A stretch of 64,000 nucleotides of DNA from JAKFWI01 sp031399165 (GCA_031399165.1 JANNOO010000005.1:1-64000), one strand, 5' to 3'. Counted from the first letter of the stretch, positions 43,810 through 51,861 are shown. A program made the numbers and translations. The notes: generated from the letters alone by a model not told the origin.

Positions 43810-43874
43810 GCCGCCTAAAAGGCATCGCCTGTGAGCATGACCGTTATCCCGGACAGGGGCGGTCAAATCGTGCG

Positions 43875-44114
43875 TTATGCGCTGACTTCCGCCAATTCGC
43901 GCGCTTGGCGTTCAATATGAGGGATCGCTTCGCGCAGAAGGTCGGCGGCGATTTGCATCCGCTCAGCCGCAGACGATCCTGTAGCATCAACCCATTCGAC
44001 ATTTGCAGAAGAGAGCGCGGCGAACGGCGAGCCGTCATGCAGCCGATAGACCGCAACCGAAAACAGGAATTGCATTGGGCGATGTTCGTCTAGTTGCACG
44101 ATCTGTGCGCTCAC
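43875..44114 (-). CDS. Small phage protein, 79 residues, unknown
   Basis: A GTG at 44114 overlaps the previous stop codon (GTGA), so translation is coupled. The sequence starts VSAQIVQLDEHRPMQFLFSV, continues AVYRLHDGSPFAALSSANVE and ends in a helical ERMQIAADLLREAIPHIERQ plus ARELAEVSA. It is soluble. I do not recognise a family. It is the last gene of the minus-strand lysis-side operon, and its stop borders the repeat region. Confidence 0.65.
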   Translation of the reverse strand: MSAQIVQLDEHRPMQFLFSVAVYRLHDGSPFAALSSANVEWVDATGSSAAERMQIAADLLREAIPHIERQARELAEVSA

Positions 44115-44254
44115 AATCCGCGCTCCGCCTTCAAGCGCCTTGCGCCGCGCAAGAGCTTCTTCAACGCCTCATTCGCAGGCGGCGGGTTATTGCAGGACGC
44201 GGTAAACGCCGCGAAATCGCGTGGGCTAAGGACGTGGATCATTGGCAGAATCAT
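44111..44254 (-). CDS. 47-residue protein resembling the C-terminal tail of DUF1778/TacA antitoxins
   Basis: Starting at the ATG at 44254 (an in-frame ATG at 44242 is the alternative) the product reads MILPMIHVLSPRDFAAFTAS, CNNPPPANEALKKLLRGARR, then LKAERGL. The LSxRDFxAF...NNPPxxNEALKKLL pattern is what I recognise as the toxin-neutralising tail of TacA/DUF1778 antitoxins, which normally follows a ribbon-helix-helix domain. That domain is absent: an in-frame TGA lies five codons upstream of the ATG. Its start is inside the spanin gene's 3' end and its stop overlaps the next GTG. No acetyltransferase toxin gene is adjacent. Family resemblance is by eye only. Confidence 0.6.
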   Translation of the reverse strand: MILPMIHVLSPRDFAAFTASCNNPPPANEALKKLLRGARRLKAERGL

Positions 44255-45032
44255 TCGCCGCTTCGATCAGCTCAACAAGCCCAATCCGTTTCGCCTCAGA
44301 ACTTCCAAGCGCAGCTATCGCTTCAACAGAAAACGAGGCGAGCTTTCCGTAATCTTCCTTGAGGAAAAGACAGGATTGGGAATAGGAGCCGAGCGCTTCG
44401 CAGGGGAGATCGATTTCAGTGTGCAAGGAATCCTTGCGAACTGAGTTTACCAAAGACCTTGGTAAACTTGATATAGCAGGTTGCGACATCAAGTTTCCGG
44501 ATCCGGAATCGATAAGCGTTTGTTCCAACGCTACATTTTCTGAGCTACGCGGGATTTCCGCCGAACTGCCTACACCTTCCACGCCCGCAGGCTCGGACGC
44601 GTTGGCGCCGGCGTTGGCGTCGTCAGCGGCGCTTTCGGTTCGATCCTCAGCGGCTCGCTCGGCACAGACGGAAGTTTGCTCGCACACGCCGTCAAGGCCA
44701 GCATTCCACTTAGCGACAGGGTCTTCGCCGTTCGCCACGGCGACTCGAATTTCAACAGCAGCATGTGAGGCTTCCTTGCGCGCCGCTTCGATGGTGTGAG
44801 CGGCTTTTTCGGTGATCTTTGGGGCTTGGGCGTCGAGTTTGGCCTGCGCGGTTTTCGTCCGCGCTTTAACGTCGGATATGGCTTGATCATATCCGGCGTC
44901 ATAGGCGAGCTTGCGCGCGTTCCCGGCATGCACCTGATGCCAGACAAACGCTCCGCCAATAACCACCGCAAGCAATACCCACTTCCAGTTCATCTTGAGG
45001 AAGCTGGATATGTGAATCCATGCGAGGGTCAT
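44226..45032 (-). CDS. Rz-like i-spanin
   Basis: The 268-residue protein has one N-terminal membrane helix (MNWKWVLLAVVIGGAFVWHQ) followed by a periplasmic helical coiled-coil region (ARTKTAQAKLDAQAPKITEK and AAHTIEAARKEASHAAVEIR). This is the layout of an inner-membrane spanin that, with its outer-membrane partner, fuses the membranes in the last step of lysis. The ATG at 45032 follows the upstream stop by one base; the ATG at 44993 directly before the helix is also possible. The C-terminal half (after about residue 130) is longer than in lambda Rz and of unknown role. Its reading frame fully contains the o-spanin gene. Confidence 0.78.
   Translation of the reverse strand: MTLAWIHISSFLKMNWKWVLLAVVIGGAFVWHQVHAGNARKLAYDAGYDQAISDVKARTKTAQAKLDAQAPKITEKAAHTIEAARKEASHAAVEIRVAVANGEDPVAKWNAGLDGVCEQTSVCAERAAEDRTESAADDANAGANASEPAGVEGVGSSAEIPRSSENVALEQTLIDSGSGNLMSQPAISSLPRSLVNSVRKDSLHTEIDLPCEALGSYSQSCLFLKEDYGKLASFSVEAIAALGSSEAKRIGLVELIEAANDSANDPRP
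44570..44764 (-). CDS. Rz1-like o-spanin lipoprotein, embedded in the i-spanin gene
   Basis: In another frame of the i-spanin gene, the ATG at 44764 encodes 64 residues beginning MLLLKFESPWRTAKTLSLSG, then MLALTACASKLPSV. This is a signal peptide with a lipobox (LTAC) followed by a proline-rich mature tail of 38 residues (PKAPLTTPTPAPTRPSL). Small, proline-rich lipoproteins nested wholly inside an Rz gene are the signature of Rz1. Outer-membrane attachment is expected because no aspartate follows the cysteine. Together with the i-spanin it completes a two-component spanin. Confidence 0.82.
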   Translation of the reverse strand: MLLLKFESPWRTAKTLSLSGMLALTACASKLPSVPSEPLRIEPKAPLTTPTPAPTRPSLRAWKV

Positions 45033-45033
45033 A

Positions 45034-45240
45034 TCAAGCCACGATCTCCGCGCATTCCTCGAACGCCTTGGCGATTTGCTTTTCACTCATCCCAAACCCG
45101 CGCATGACGTTTTGAACGGCGTGAACATCAGCGCTGCGCACCTTTGTTCTTCCGCCGCCGAGGAGATTATCCCAGCCTTGAGGGCCTCGCTTCTTGCGGG
45201 GCTGGTTGCAAAAAGCGTCGGCGGCGGAAGGCTGGTTCAT
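45034..45240 (-). CDS. Small phage protein of the lysis cluster, 68 residues
   Basis: The product (MNQPSAADAFCNQPRKKRGP, then QGWDNLLGGGRTKVRSADVH and AVQNVMRGFGMSEKQIAKAF) is basic and soluble. The C-terminal half, GMSEKQIAKAFEECAEIV, looks like a small helix-turn-helix or helical bundle. Its start overlaps the stop of the two-helix membrane protein (ATGA) and it ends one base before the spanin start, so it is firmly in the operon. No family is recognised. Confidence 0.68.
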   Translation of the reverse strand: MNQPSAADAFCNQPRKKRGPQGWDNLLGGGRTKVRSADVHAVQNVMRGFGMSEKQIAKAFEECAEIVA

Positions 45241-45617
45241 GCGTGAGCCTGCGGGTTTTGCGTCTGCGAATCTTTTGGCTTTGCCAAGCGCACCACGATG
45301 TTTAGGACACAGATCAGCGCCAGAAGCGTCGGGTTTGACTGAATGAAGGCGTGCATGTCAGGCGTTGCGTAAGCGTATAAATCAAGCATCAGCACCGCGA
45401 CCGCAGGGAAGTTGGTAATAACGCGCTTGGTCCAGTCGGCGAATTCTCCGACCTCTTTTGCAAGGGGCCAAGCACTTGCAGAAGCCCTGGTGCGGATCAG
45501 CCAGTTTGTTACGGGCCGTTCTGTCAGGAGGTAATGCAGATAGCCGGTTTTGTGTGCAACCGCCGCTGCGCCCAGCAATGCAGCCACACTCAGGATCGTA
45601 AAGTGAATTGCGTTCAT
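45237..45617 (-). CDS. Phage membrane protein, candidate holin
   Basis: A 126-residue protein with three hydrophobic segments: about 5-22 (HFTILSVAALLGAAAVAH), 70-88 (FPAVAVLMLDLYAYATPD) and 97-111 (PTLLALICVLNIVVRL). A charged C-terminal tail follows (KPKDSQTQNPQAHA). Size, segment number and position directly before the spanins fit a holin, although holins are too diverse to name from sequence. Translationally coupled to the next gene by ATGA. Confidence 0.62.
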   Translation of the reverse strand: MNAIHFTILSVAALLGAAAVAHKTGYLHYLLTERPVTNWLIRTRASASAWPLAKEVGEFADWTKRVITNFPAVAVLMLDLYAYATPDMHAFIQSNPTLLALICVLNIVVRLAKPKDSQTQNPQAHA

Positions 45618-45660
45618 ACCCCAAGTTTATCGGGGTTTGGTGGAAGGGGGCTTGCGGGAC

Positions 45661-45882
45661 TCAACCCATGCGATCGAGGAATGCGCGCACCTCCTCGTCA
45701 TCAGCGAACAGCGGCGTGACGTCTGGCGTGTGGAGATTGTCGGCCGATGATTGGCCCAGCATGCCCTCATGCGTGCGGAATACGCCAAGGATCGCGCCGT
45801 CTGCGTCTCGGGTGACATAAACGATGCGCGCATCATCGTCCGTAACGAGCTTGCCGCGCTCGCGCTGGCTCGGCGCGCTCAC
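45661..45882 (-). CDS. Small acidic phage protein, 73 residues
   Basis: The sequence MSAPSQRERGKLVTDDDARI, VYVTRDADGAILGVFRTHEG, then DDEEVRAFLDRMG looks like a small beta-hairpin followed by a helix. The motif 'YVTRDADGAILGVF' is common in short phage proteins of unknown role. It starts 10 bases after the small 50-residue membrane gene and lies within the lysis-side operon. No function assigned. Confidence 0.68.
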   Translation of the reverse strand: MSAPSQRERGKLVTDDDARIVYVTRDADGAILGVFRTHEGMLGQSSADNLHTPDVTPLFADDEEVRAFLDRMG

Positions 45883-45892
45883 TGGCGCACCG

Positions 45893-46045
45893 TCAATACG
45901 GTTGGGTGATAATTCCGCGATTGGTCAGGTTTGGTTGCCAGACATGCGATCGTTCTTTTGTGGTCATCACCACACCCAACAGGAGCCACGCGAAGAACAG
46001 CCCAATGGGGGTGAGCGCCACAATGTTTTTCCAGTGTCGCCGCAT
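45893..46045 (-). CDS. 50-residue single-helix phage membrane protein
   Basis: ATG at 46045 to TGA at 45893-45895. The product MRRHWKNIVALTPIGLFFAW, LLLGVVMTTKERSHVWQPNL, then TNRGIITQPY has a basic start, one hydrophobic helix at about 9-27, and a polar tail. It begins 9 bases after the tail-fibre stop and ends 10 bases before the next gene, so it fills a gap in the operon exactly. It may be an antiholin or a small accessory lysis protein. Unassigned. Confidence 0.65.
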   Translation of the reverse strand: MRRHWKNIVALTPIGLFFAWLLLGVVMTTKERSHVWQPNLTNRGIITQPY

Positions 46046-46054
46046 GTGCTGACA

Positions 46055-47776
46055 TTAGCCATTTCTCCCGCGCGTGTCTATCCAGCCCGTAGCGCTGATC
46101 ACGATCTGCGTGCTCGCGCTCGATGCCGCGTTCTTCGTTCTGATGCGCGCTGCCGCGTCGGTTCTGACGCGCATCAGCGATGCGGCCTGCGAAGCAGCCG
46201 CCGCCGCGCCGTATGTGCCTGCGTTGTATTGCGCATTGGCCGCCGTCACATCGCTCTGGCTTGGCGACGTAATGATCAGGCGGCCTTCTCCAGTGTCAGC
46301 CGACGCGCTGATGCTCAGCACATTAACGAGCGCCGTGAATATGACGCCCGTAGGAACCGAAACCGGGCGCAGTACGGCGGACGTGCCCGGATTTGTCGCG
46401 GCAACATCGCCCGCGGGGGAAAGCCGCAAAAACTCATCTTCGACCTGCGAGAAAGCGACCAGGACGGCGCTCTCCCGCAGAACGGAGCCGATGCGGCGAA
46501 AATAGTCATATGACGTTGGTAATTGCGGCCCGGCAAGTCCGGTATGAACGCCGGATTGCGTGCCCGAAGAATTGACCGCCGAGCCGCCATTTGAAGTGGA
46601 AAACTGAAACGTCGTTTCGGTAAGCCCCGTTGAAATGACGTAATATTGCGTGCCTGCGGTGACGCCCGTTGGCAGGGCGCCGGTGGTGGAAAATTTGAAC
46701 GGCGATCCCGCCACTAAGCCGTGCCCATTTCCCGCCACGCCCCACGTCACTACCGCCGGGGACGCAACGGTCATCGTCACCGTACGCGAGCGGTCATGGC
46801 TCAGCGAGTAAATGGCGTCCACCACGCCCGAATCGGAGCGCATGATCAGATGCTTGTGGTAGGTGGCGTTGGCGATCGATCCCTGATCGAGCCCGCCGTT
46901 TCCCGTGCCTACGGTCCAGGCCGCGTCAAGCCTCTTGGTGATCGAAGAGGCGAGCGCCATCCGCACCGCGCCGGTTGTGTCGGCGCAGACGCCCGGCGCG
47001 ATGTCGATATCGTTCGTTGCGTCGCTGGCGTTGTTGGAGAGGGTAAGGCCGAACAGATAGCCCTTGATGTCAACGTCAAGGCCGGTGACGCGCATGGCCG
47101 ATTTGGTGGTCTGCTGTGTAAGCGTTTGGGCTACGGCTGAAAGTGCGGCGGGCGAAAGCAATCTCCACCTGGCGCTGTCAGCGTCGTAATAGATGGCTAC
47201 GCTCTGACCTGACGGGATGTAGATATCCGTCCCGAACGAAAACCGGTTTTCCGCGGACGATGAAGAACTCGCGTCCTTCAACGTGATCGTGTAGCTGCCG
47301 ACATTTGGCAAAACCAGCACGCGGCCCGTCGAGCCATTATCAATGCCGGTGATGTCGCGCGCTGCATCCGAAGACAGACGCCACACCGAAGCGGCAAGCC
47401 CCGACGTTGGCGCATAATTGTTGGTGTTGGCGGCAATCTGCGTTGGCGTGATCGCCGCGCCCAACGACACCGACAGTAATTGGTTGAGAAGCGAGATATC
47501 GGGGATCGTCCACGCCGCCGAGCCATGAACGCCGGACGAAGTGATCACCCCATCATAGGCGACATCATCGGCGCCATAGAGCGTGACGTAATTTTCCAGA
47601 TAGCCGTCCGATCCAATGTTGACCGACGAGCCAAGTGAGACCTGCAATTCCTTGTCGGAATAGACCGCCGTGGCCGTGGAGGTGTCGGCAAGCCGAAACG
47701 CAATCGTCCCGCTCGCCGCCGGGTCGCCGTTATCTTTCCAGATGCGCCGATCGGCCGGCCATAGAACTTTCGCCAT
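46055..47776 (-). CDS. Phage tail fibre/receptor-binding protein
   Basis: The 573-residue protein is rich in serine, threonine, glycine and alanine with repeated beta-strand blocks and few charges. N-terminal ADRRIWKDNGDPAASGTIAF, then YSDKELQVSLGSSVNIGSDG and YLENYVTLYGADDVAYDGVI form a small domain like those joining fibres to the tail. Later SYTITLKDASSS, WTVGTGNGGLDQ and AGTQYYVISTGLTETTFQF are fibre-like. The end contains YGAAAAASQAASLMRVRTDA, a helix-like segment. No catalytic depolymerase motif stands out. It is placed right after the gp10-like gene as expected. Confidence 0.75.
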   Translation of the reverse strand: MAKVLWPADRRIWKDNGDPAASGTIAFRLADTSTATAVYSDKELQVSLGSSVNIGSDGYLENYVTLYGADDVAYDGVITSSGVHGSAAWTIPDISLLNQLLSVSLGAAITPTQIAANTNNYAPTSGLAASVWRLSSDAARDITGIDNGSTGRVLVLPNVGSYTITLKDASSSSSAENRFSFGTDIYIPSGQSVAIYYDADSARWRLLSPAALSAVAQTLTQQTTKSAMRVTGLDVDIKGYLFGLTLSNNASDATNDIDIAPGVCADTTGAVRMALASSITKRLDAAWTVGTGNGGLDQGSIANATYHKHLIMRSDSGVVDAIYSLSHDRSRTVTMTVASPAVVTWGVAGNGHGLVAGSPFKFSTTGALPTGVTAGTQYYVISTGLTETTFQFSTSNGGSAVNSSGTQSGVHTGLAGPQLPTSYDYFRRIGSVLRESAVLVAFSQVEDEFLRLSPAGDVAATNPGTSAVLRPVSVPTGVIFTALVNVLSISASADTGEGRLIITSPSQSDVTAANAQYNAGTYGAAAAASQAASLMRVRTDAAARIRTKNAASSASTQIVISATGWIDTRGRNG

Positions 47777-47818
47777 GGCCCATGGAAATGAAGGTTTTAG
47801 CGGAACGCCGCTTGCGGG

Positions 47819-48103
47819 TTAGCTGACGATCGCCCGGTCGCTCACGCGCCGCCAGTTTGTCCCGTCGCTGAAAGCCGGGCTTGCGCCGCCCGCTTCATCC
47901 GAGACGTAAATCCAGCAGCGGACATTGGCCGAAGCCCCCGGAACCGTCGCCACGGTGTAGATCGGCATCGGCCCAAATGAGGCCCCGTCGCTGCCTTGCG
48001 TATTTGTGATCAGATCATTGATCGCGCGGATCAGGGCGGTAAGGCCACCGGTCTTGCGCGCCTGTCCGTAATCCTCGTTGTGCGAGAGCGGGCCGATTTT
48101 CAT
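47819..48103 (-). CDS. Small phage tail-associated protein, 94 residues
   Basis: The product (MKIGPLSHNEDYGQARKTGG, then LTALIRAINDLITNTQGSDG and TVATVPGASANVRCWIYVSD) has a helical start. It ends with a beta-rich block (EAGGASPAFSDGTNWRRVSD) resembling the short domain found at the base of many phage fibres. It overlaps the end of the gp10-like gene by ATGA and precedes the fibre gene by 42 bases. Likely a minor structural or fibre-attachment protein; unassigned. Confidence 0.7.
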   Translation of the reverse strand: MKIGPLSHNEDYGQARKTGGLTALIRAINDLITNTQGSDGASFGPMPIYTVATVPGASANVRCWIYVSDEAGGASPAFSDGTNWRRVSDRAIVS

Positions 48104-49524
48104 AGATAGCCGATTTCATCTGGAGTTGGGTTGACCCAAACACCCCATTGCGACCAGCCAAAGGCCCCGGTCCAGCGCAGTTTAAGCAACAGGCCCGCCT
48201 GCGAATTGCCGTCGCCGAGACTGGTCAAGTTCGGCTTGAAACGATTGCTGGGCGTGGGAAGGCTTACGTCGTCGGCTTCAAACCAGGTTCGCCCGTTATC
48301 AACCGAATAGCTCACCATCAACAGGGGAGATGCGTCATTGCCAGAGAGCGGCACGCCGTAAGTCTCGCCGTCGAACACGATCATATCGATCGGCCCGTCG
48401 CCGGTCGGCACATGAATGGTGACTTCACGCTCAATCGGGCTTCCCGCGTCGGTATAGGCCGATGACGTAAGCTCCCAGATCGAGCCTGCGTTCTTTCCCG
48501 CAACCACGGTTGTATCAAACGCATCCGTGGCGAAATCGATATCGAACACGCTCTTGCCGTAGGCGGTCCAGTCCGACGCCGTATCAAGGTCAAGATCGCG
48601 CACGCGGGCGCGCGCCGCGCCCCATGACACGCCAACAAAGCGTCTACCACCGTCGCCATAGGACCACGCACACCCCAGCGCCAGATCAGCGGCCAAGGTC
48701 GCGCGCAAAGCCGTTTCCAGATCCCGGTCGGGAATGTTGACAAGCCCGAGCCCGGAGGTTTTGTAGAGCGAGCGGTCATGGCCTACGAGCACGGCTCCGT
48801 CACGCACGCGGGTCAGGAGGTCTCGGCCAAAAAGCCCCGTCCGAATATTGACGCCGGGAATGGGCGATATCGCTGAATCTTCCGCAGCGCCGCCAACCAC
48901 ATTCGCCGCCTGCGTCGAGCGCGAGCCAAACAGCCAGACATCGCCGCCGATTTCCATTACAGCTTTGAGCGGATCAGGCAGATAAACCGCGAACAACAAA
49001 CCCGACGCATCCCAATCGAGTGGCAGGCCCGCTTTGCTCCACCCCAGTTCATCGCCAGCTTCGGTAAAGCCGACAACACGAAGCCCGGCAACACACATGC
49101 CCCCGGCAGGAATGACCCGATCAGCATCGCTCGTAACGGTGTAGCTTGAGCCGTCATAATAGATCAGTTCACCAAACGCGCAGAGTTCCAGGCTGGCGCG
49201 AAACGCGCTCATCTGCACCACGCCCCCGCCGGTGATCGCGCCGACGCTGGTTGCGGTCCATGTGTAATCAATGCGGTAAGTATCTGTCCCGGCAGGGGCG
49301 AAGAGATCGCCGCCGAGACAGCCTGCTTCGGAGAACAAGCCCCGCACCGCCGTCCCGAGAGAGGCGCGCAATATCCGCCCCGGACGGCTCTTGATGAAAT
49401 ATTTGGAGCGTTTCGCCGCATCAGCCGGCGTCGGCTCCAGCATCACGTTGATCATATTGATCGGCGTCGCTGCCTGTGCGGAGCGTCTGTTATCGGATGA
49501 TCTTGCTATGGGGAGGTAAGCCAT
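48100..49524 (-). CDS. P22 gp10-like tail accessory/DNA-stabilisation protein
   Basis: A 474-residue protein, close to the 472 residues of P22 gp10, a hub that seals the portal after packaging. It has the family layout: an N-terminal NMINVMLEPTPADAAKRSKY with a YFIKSRPG motif, a beta-propeller-like middle (GGDVWLFGSRSTQAANVVGG and LVGHDRSLYKTSGLG), and a C-terminal MVSYSVDNGRTWFEADDVSL block with GLLLKLRWTGAFGWSQWGVW. Position near the end of the structural genes supports it. Sequence resemblance is by architecture rather than by a search. Confidence 0.72.
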   Translation of the reverse strand: MAYLPIARSSDNRRSAQAATPINMINVMLEPTPADAAKRSKYFIKSRPGRILRASLGTAVRGLFSEAGCLGGDLFAPAGTDTYRIDYTWTATSVGAITGGGVVQMSAFRASLELCAFGELIYYDGSSYTVTSDADRVIPAGGMCVAGLRVVGFTEAGDELGWSKAGLPLDWDASGLLFAVYLPDPLKAVMEIGGDVWLFGSRSTQAANVVGGAAEDSAISPIPGVNIRTGLFGRDLLTRVRDGAVLVGHDRSLYKTSGLGLVNIPDRDLETALRATLAADLALGCAWSYGDGGRRFVGVSWGAARARVRDLDLDTASDWTAYGKSVFDIDFATDAFDTTVVAGKNAGSIWELTSSAYTDAGSPIEREVTIHVPTGDGPIDMIVFDGETYGVPLSGNDASPLLMVSYSVDNGRTWFEADDVSLPTPSNRFKPNLTSLGDGNSQAGLLLKLRWTGAFGWSQWGVWVNPTPDEIGYL

Positions 49525-49602
49525 GAATGCTTAGGGTGTGTTCAGGCTTGGAATGAGGCTTGCGGGCTATTGCGCCGGGACCATTTCGGAGGGAACGGCC
49601 AT

Positions 49603-51861
49603 TTAGCGCGGCGGCGGCAACTGACGTTGCTCCGGCGCTTGGCGCGTAGCGGGATAGGTCGCCACGCCGCGCCCGACCATACGGCCTGCATCGCCTGCGG
49701 CCTGCTCGAACGCAGCAACGAGAATATCGTGCCGCAGGGTGGGATCGGCGCTCATGTCAGCAATAAGGGCGCGGACCTTGCCGGGCGTGGCGGTGGTGTA
49801 GAGCCGTTCAGCCATCGCCTGATTGACGCGCGGATCGTAAATGCCGGGCTGCTGGATACGTTGCGCCACCTTGCCGAGTTGCTTGGTGGCGACGCCGCGC
49901 AATTGGCCGCCGGAGGCCACCAGATCGGCCAGCCAGCCCAACTCTGTGTCGCCCTCCGTCAATGCCTTGATGTCCTCTCCCAACGGGGTGGTGCGCGAAC
50001 CGCTGAGGATGCCGTTTTTGTTCGCCGCCATTGCCGCTTCGCGCGCCGCGCGGGAGAAAAACCGCTGCGCTGCCCTTTGATCGCCCAGTGATTCAGCGAT
50101 CTGGTTCCTGAGGTTGGCGTTGCGGGTCAGTCGCGCGACAAACGCCGTATCGCCGCGGTTCACATGCTCGCCGATCGCCCGCATCAGTCCAACCATGTAA
50201 GCGTCGCGCTCTTCGGCGCTGACACCCCGCAAAGTCTGGGCGATCTCAAAGTCATCGGTCGTGAACGCCTTACGCCCTGCCTCCACCATTTCTTCCACGG
50301 CTTTGGAGTGCCCATAGGCTTCGCGCGCGGCCTTAAACGCCGGCGCTTGTGCATCGACCAGCTTCAAAAACTCGTTGCGGTTCTGGCCGTAGGCAGAGCC
50401 AAGCGTCGTGCCTTTGCCTGCCGTCTCGGACAGGGATCGCATGCCGCGCTGAAAATAATCGATCGCCCGCACATTAGCGCCGGAAACCTCTTGTCCCGAG
50501 CGCAAGGCGCTGAGCGTCTGGCTGGTGGCGCGTAGATCGTCCAGATCGCGCGCGGCCTTGTCGATCGCCGCCTGATTACCGGATTTTTGCGCCGCGATTA
50601 GCTTTGCCTGCGCCCGCAACGTGTCGGCCTGTGCGATTCTAAGACCCATGCCCAAAGCACGCGCCTGCACCGGGCCTCCTGACATCAATGGCGCGAGATC
50701 GCGCTTGAACACATCGTCGGGAATGGCCTCGGCGTAAGCGGCGTCATAGGCAGGCTCAGCCGCCGCAGTGCGCCTTGCCTGCACATCATCAAGAAATTCG
50801 CCAACATCTGTGGTTTCACGGCCCGTCGCGCGCGACGCTTCGCGGATCACTCGCCCAGCCACACCTTCACTTCTAGCCGTAAGGGCGTCGGTCGCGATTT
50901 GTTTCCCCGGCCCTGGCACGTTCGCCACGGCGCGCGCCTGTGAAAATCCGGGCTGGCCCATCAGCTCAAACACCATTTCTTCAACGGCGCCGCCCTGAGA
51001 GGGGAGTTTGTTGGCGACCTTTTGCAGATCAGCATCGGTCACGCCTTTCTCGCGCAAACCCTTGGCGATGATCCTGAGCGCGCGCTCATCCGGGGTGGCG
51101 CCTGCGCGGTTTGCAATCGAGCGAACCAAGCCAATCGTTCCGCCAGCGACTTTCGCCACGGCCTCGCCAACGCCCGCGCCAGCAAAGCCAGCCGCGCCGC
51201 CGCCGCCAGCCCGCAGGGCGCGATCCTGCACGCCTTCGCCAGTGCCCGCGCCATAGGTCGCCCCGCCGATCGCAGAGCCCTTGTAAGCGACCGAGCGCTG
51301 CCCTGTGCGCACCCCGGCCTTTACGGCCTGATCGCGTGTCTGGCCCTTAGCAAGAGCCTTTGCCGTCGCCTTCACCCCGGCCTTTGCGCCGACGCCCGCC
51401 GTTTGCAGCGCCCTCACTTGCACGGTGCCGGTTACGATAGCGGGCGCCGTTTCAGCAACGAACGCAGTGACAGGGTGGTCCTTACGGAACCTCTCGGTGT
51501 GGGCTTTTTCGATCTCGCGTGTGTCGTCATAGCCTTGACCGAAAGCATTCTTCGCTGCATCGAATCGTTGTCCGATGGACCAGCCGCTTTCGGGCTGGTC
51601 CATCACCGAAGCGCCCGCTTTTGTAGGGTCTATGAACGCGCCAACGCCGCGCTCGTAGCCCTCAATCAACCCTGCGCCTTCATCGGCCAAACCGAACGAA
51701 CCGCCTTGCGCGACGGTAGAGACAAGGCCGCGCAAATCCGAAGTCGCGGGCTTTTTCTTCACCGCAGGCGCATGCTTGACGCTCGCCAGCGCCGCGGCGA
51801 TATCGGCCTGCGAGAAATCGTCCGGGAAGTCGTGTTCGACGCCTTCGTACTCCACGCGCAT
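49603..51861 (-). CDS. Large internal virion/ejection protein
   Basis: The 752-residue protein starts MRVEYEGVEHDFPDDFSQAD, then IAAALASVKHAPAVKKKPAT, a short leader often seen on phage internal proteins ('...FPDDFSEADIAAAL'). A glycine/alanine-rich, membrane-active-looking stretch (YGAGTGEGVQDRALRAGGGG, then AAGFAGAGVGEAVAKVAGG) lies at about 205-260. The rest is long alpha-helical sequence with alanine and arginine repeats. This matches the helical ejection proteins (gp16/gp20 type) that leave the virion with the DNA. No enzyme motif seen. Start and upstream stop overlap (TAATG). Confidence 0.7.
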   Translation of the reverse strand: MRVEYEGVEHDFPDDFSQADIAAALASVKHAPAVKKKPATSDLRGLVSTVAQGGSFGLADEGAGLIEGYERGVGAFIDPTKAGASVMDQPESGWSIGQRFDAAKNAFGQGYDDTREIEKAHTERFRKDHPVTAFVAETAPAIVTGTVQVRALQTAGVGAKAGVKATAKALAKGQTRDQAVKAGVRTGQRSVAYKGSAIGGATYGAGTGEGVQDRALRAGGGGAAGFAGAGVGEAVAKVAGGTIGLVRSIANRAGATPDERALRIIAKGLREKGVTDADLQKVANKLPSQGGAVEEMVFELMGQPGFSQARAVANVPGPGKQIATDALTARSEGVAGRVIREASRATGRETTDVGEFLDDVQARRTAAAEPAYDAAYAEAIPDDVFKRDLAPLMSGGPVQARALGMGLRIAQADTLRAQAKLIAAQKSGNQAAIDKAARDLDDLRATSQTLSALRSGQEVSGANVRAIDYFQRGMRSLSETAGKGTTLGSAYGQNRNEFLKLVDAQAPAFKAAREAYGHSKAVEEMVEAGRKAFTTDDFEIAQTLRGVSAEERDAYMVGLMRAIGEHVNRGDTAFVARLTRNANLRNQIAESLGDQRAAQRFFSRAAREAAMAANKNGILSGSRTTPLGEDIKALTEGDTELGWLADLVASGGQLRGVATKQLGKVAQRIQQPGIYDPRVNQAMAERLYTTATPGKVRALIADMSADPTLRHDILVAAFEQAAGDAGRMVGRGVATYPATRQAPEQRQLPPPR

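Larger units (their letters stand above)
43587..43874. other. Convergent intergenic region rich in ordered repeats
   Basis: Between the end of the membrane/helix-turn-helix gene and the end of a minus-strand gene lie 288 non-coding bases. They contain a GACCATT half-site (43664-43670), two 13-bp direct repeats, and two GGTC-N8-GACC palindromes (separate entries). No start codon with a ribosome site leads to a recognisable product; one 28-codon plus frame (about 43839-43919) is not supported. Confidence 0.65.

Noticed and set aside
43839..43919. Plus-strand 28-codon frame next to the operator array.
   Set aside because: Too short, no ribosome site, and partly antisense to the 79-residue gene.
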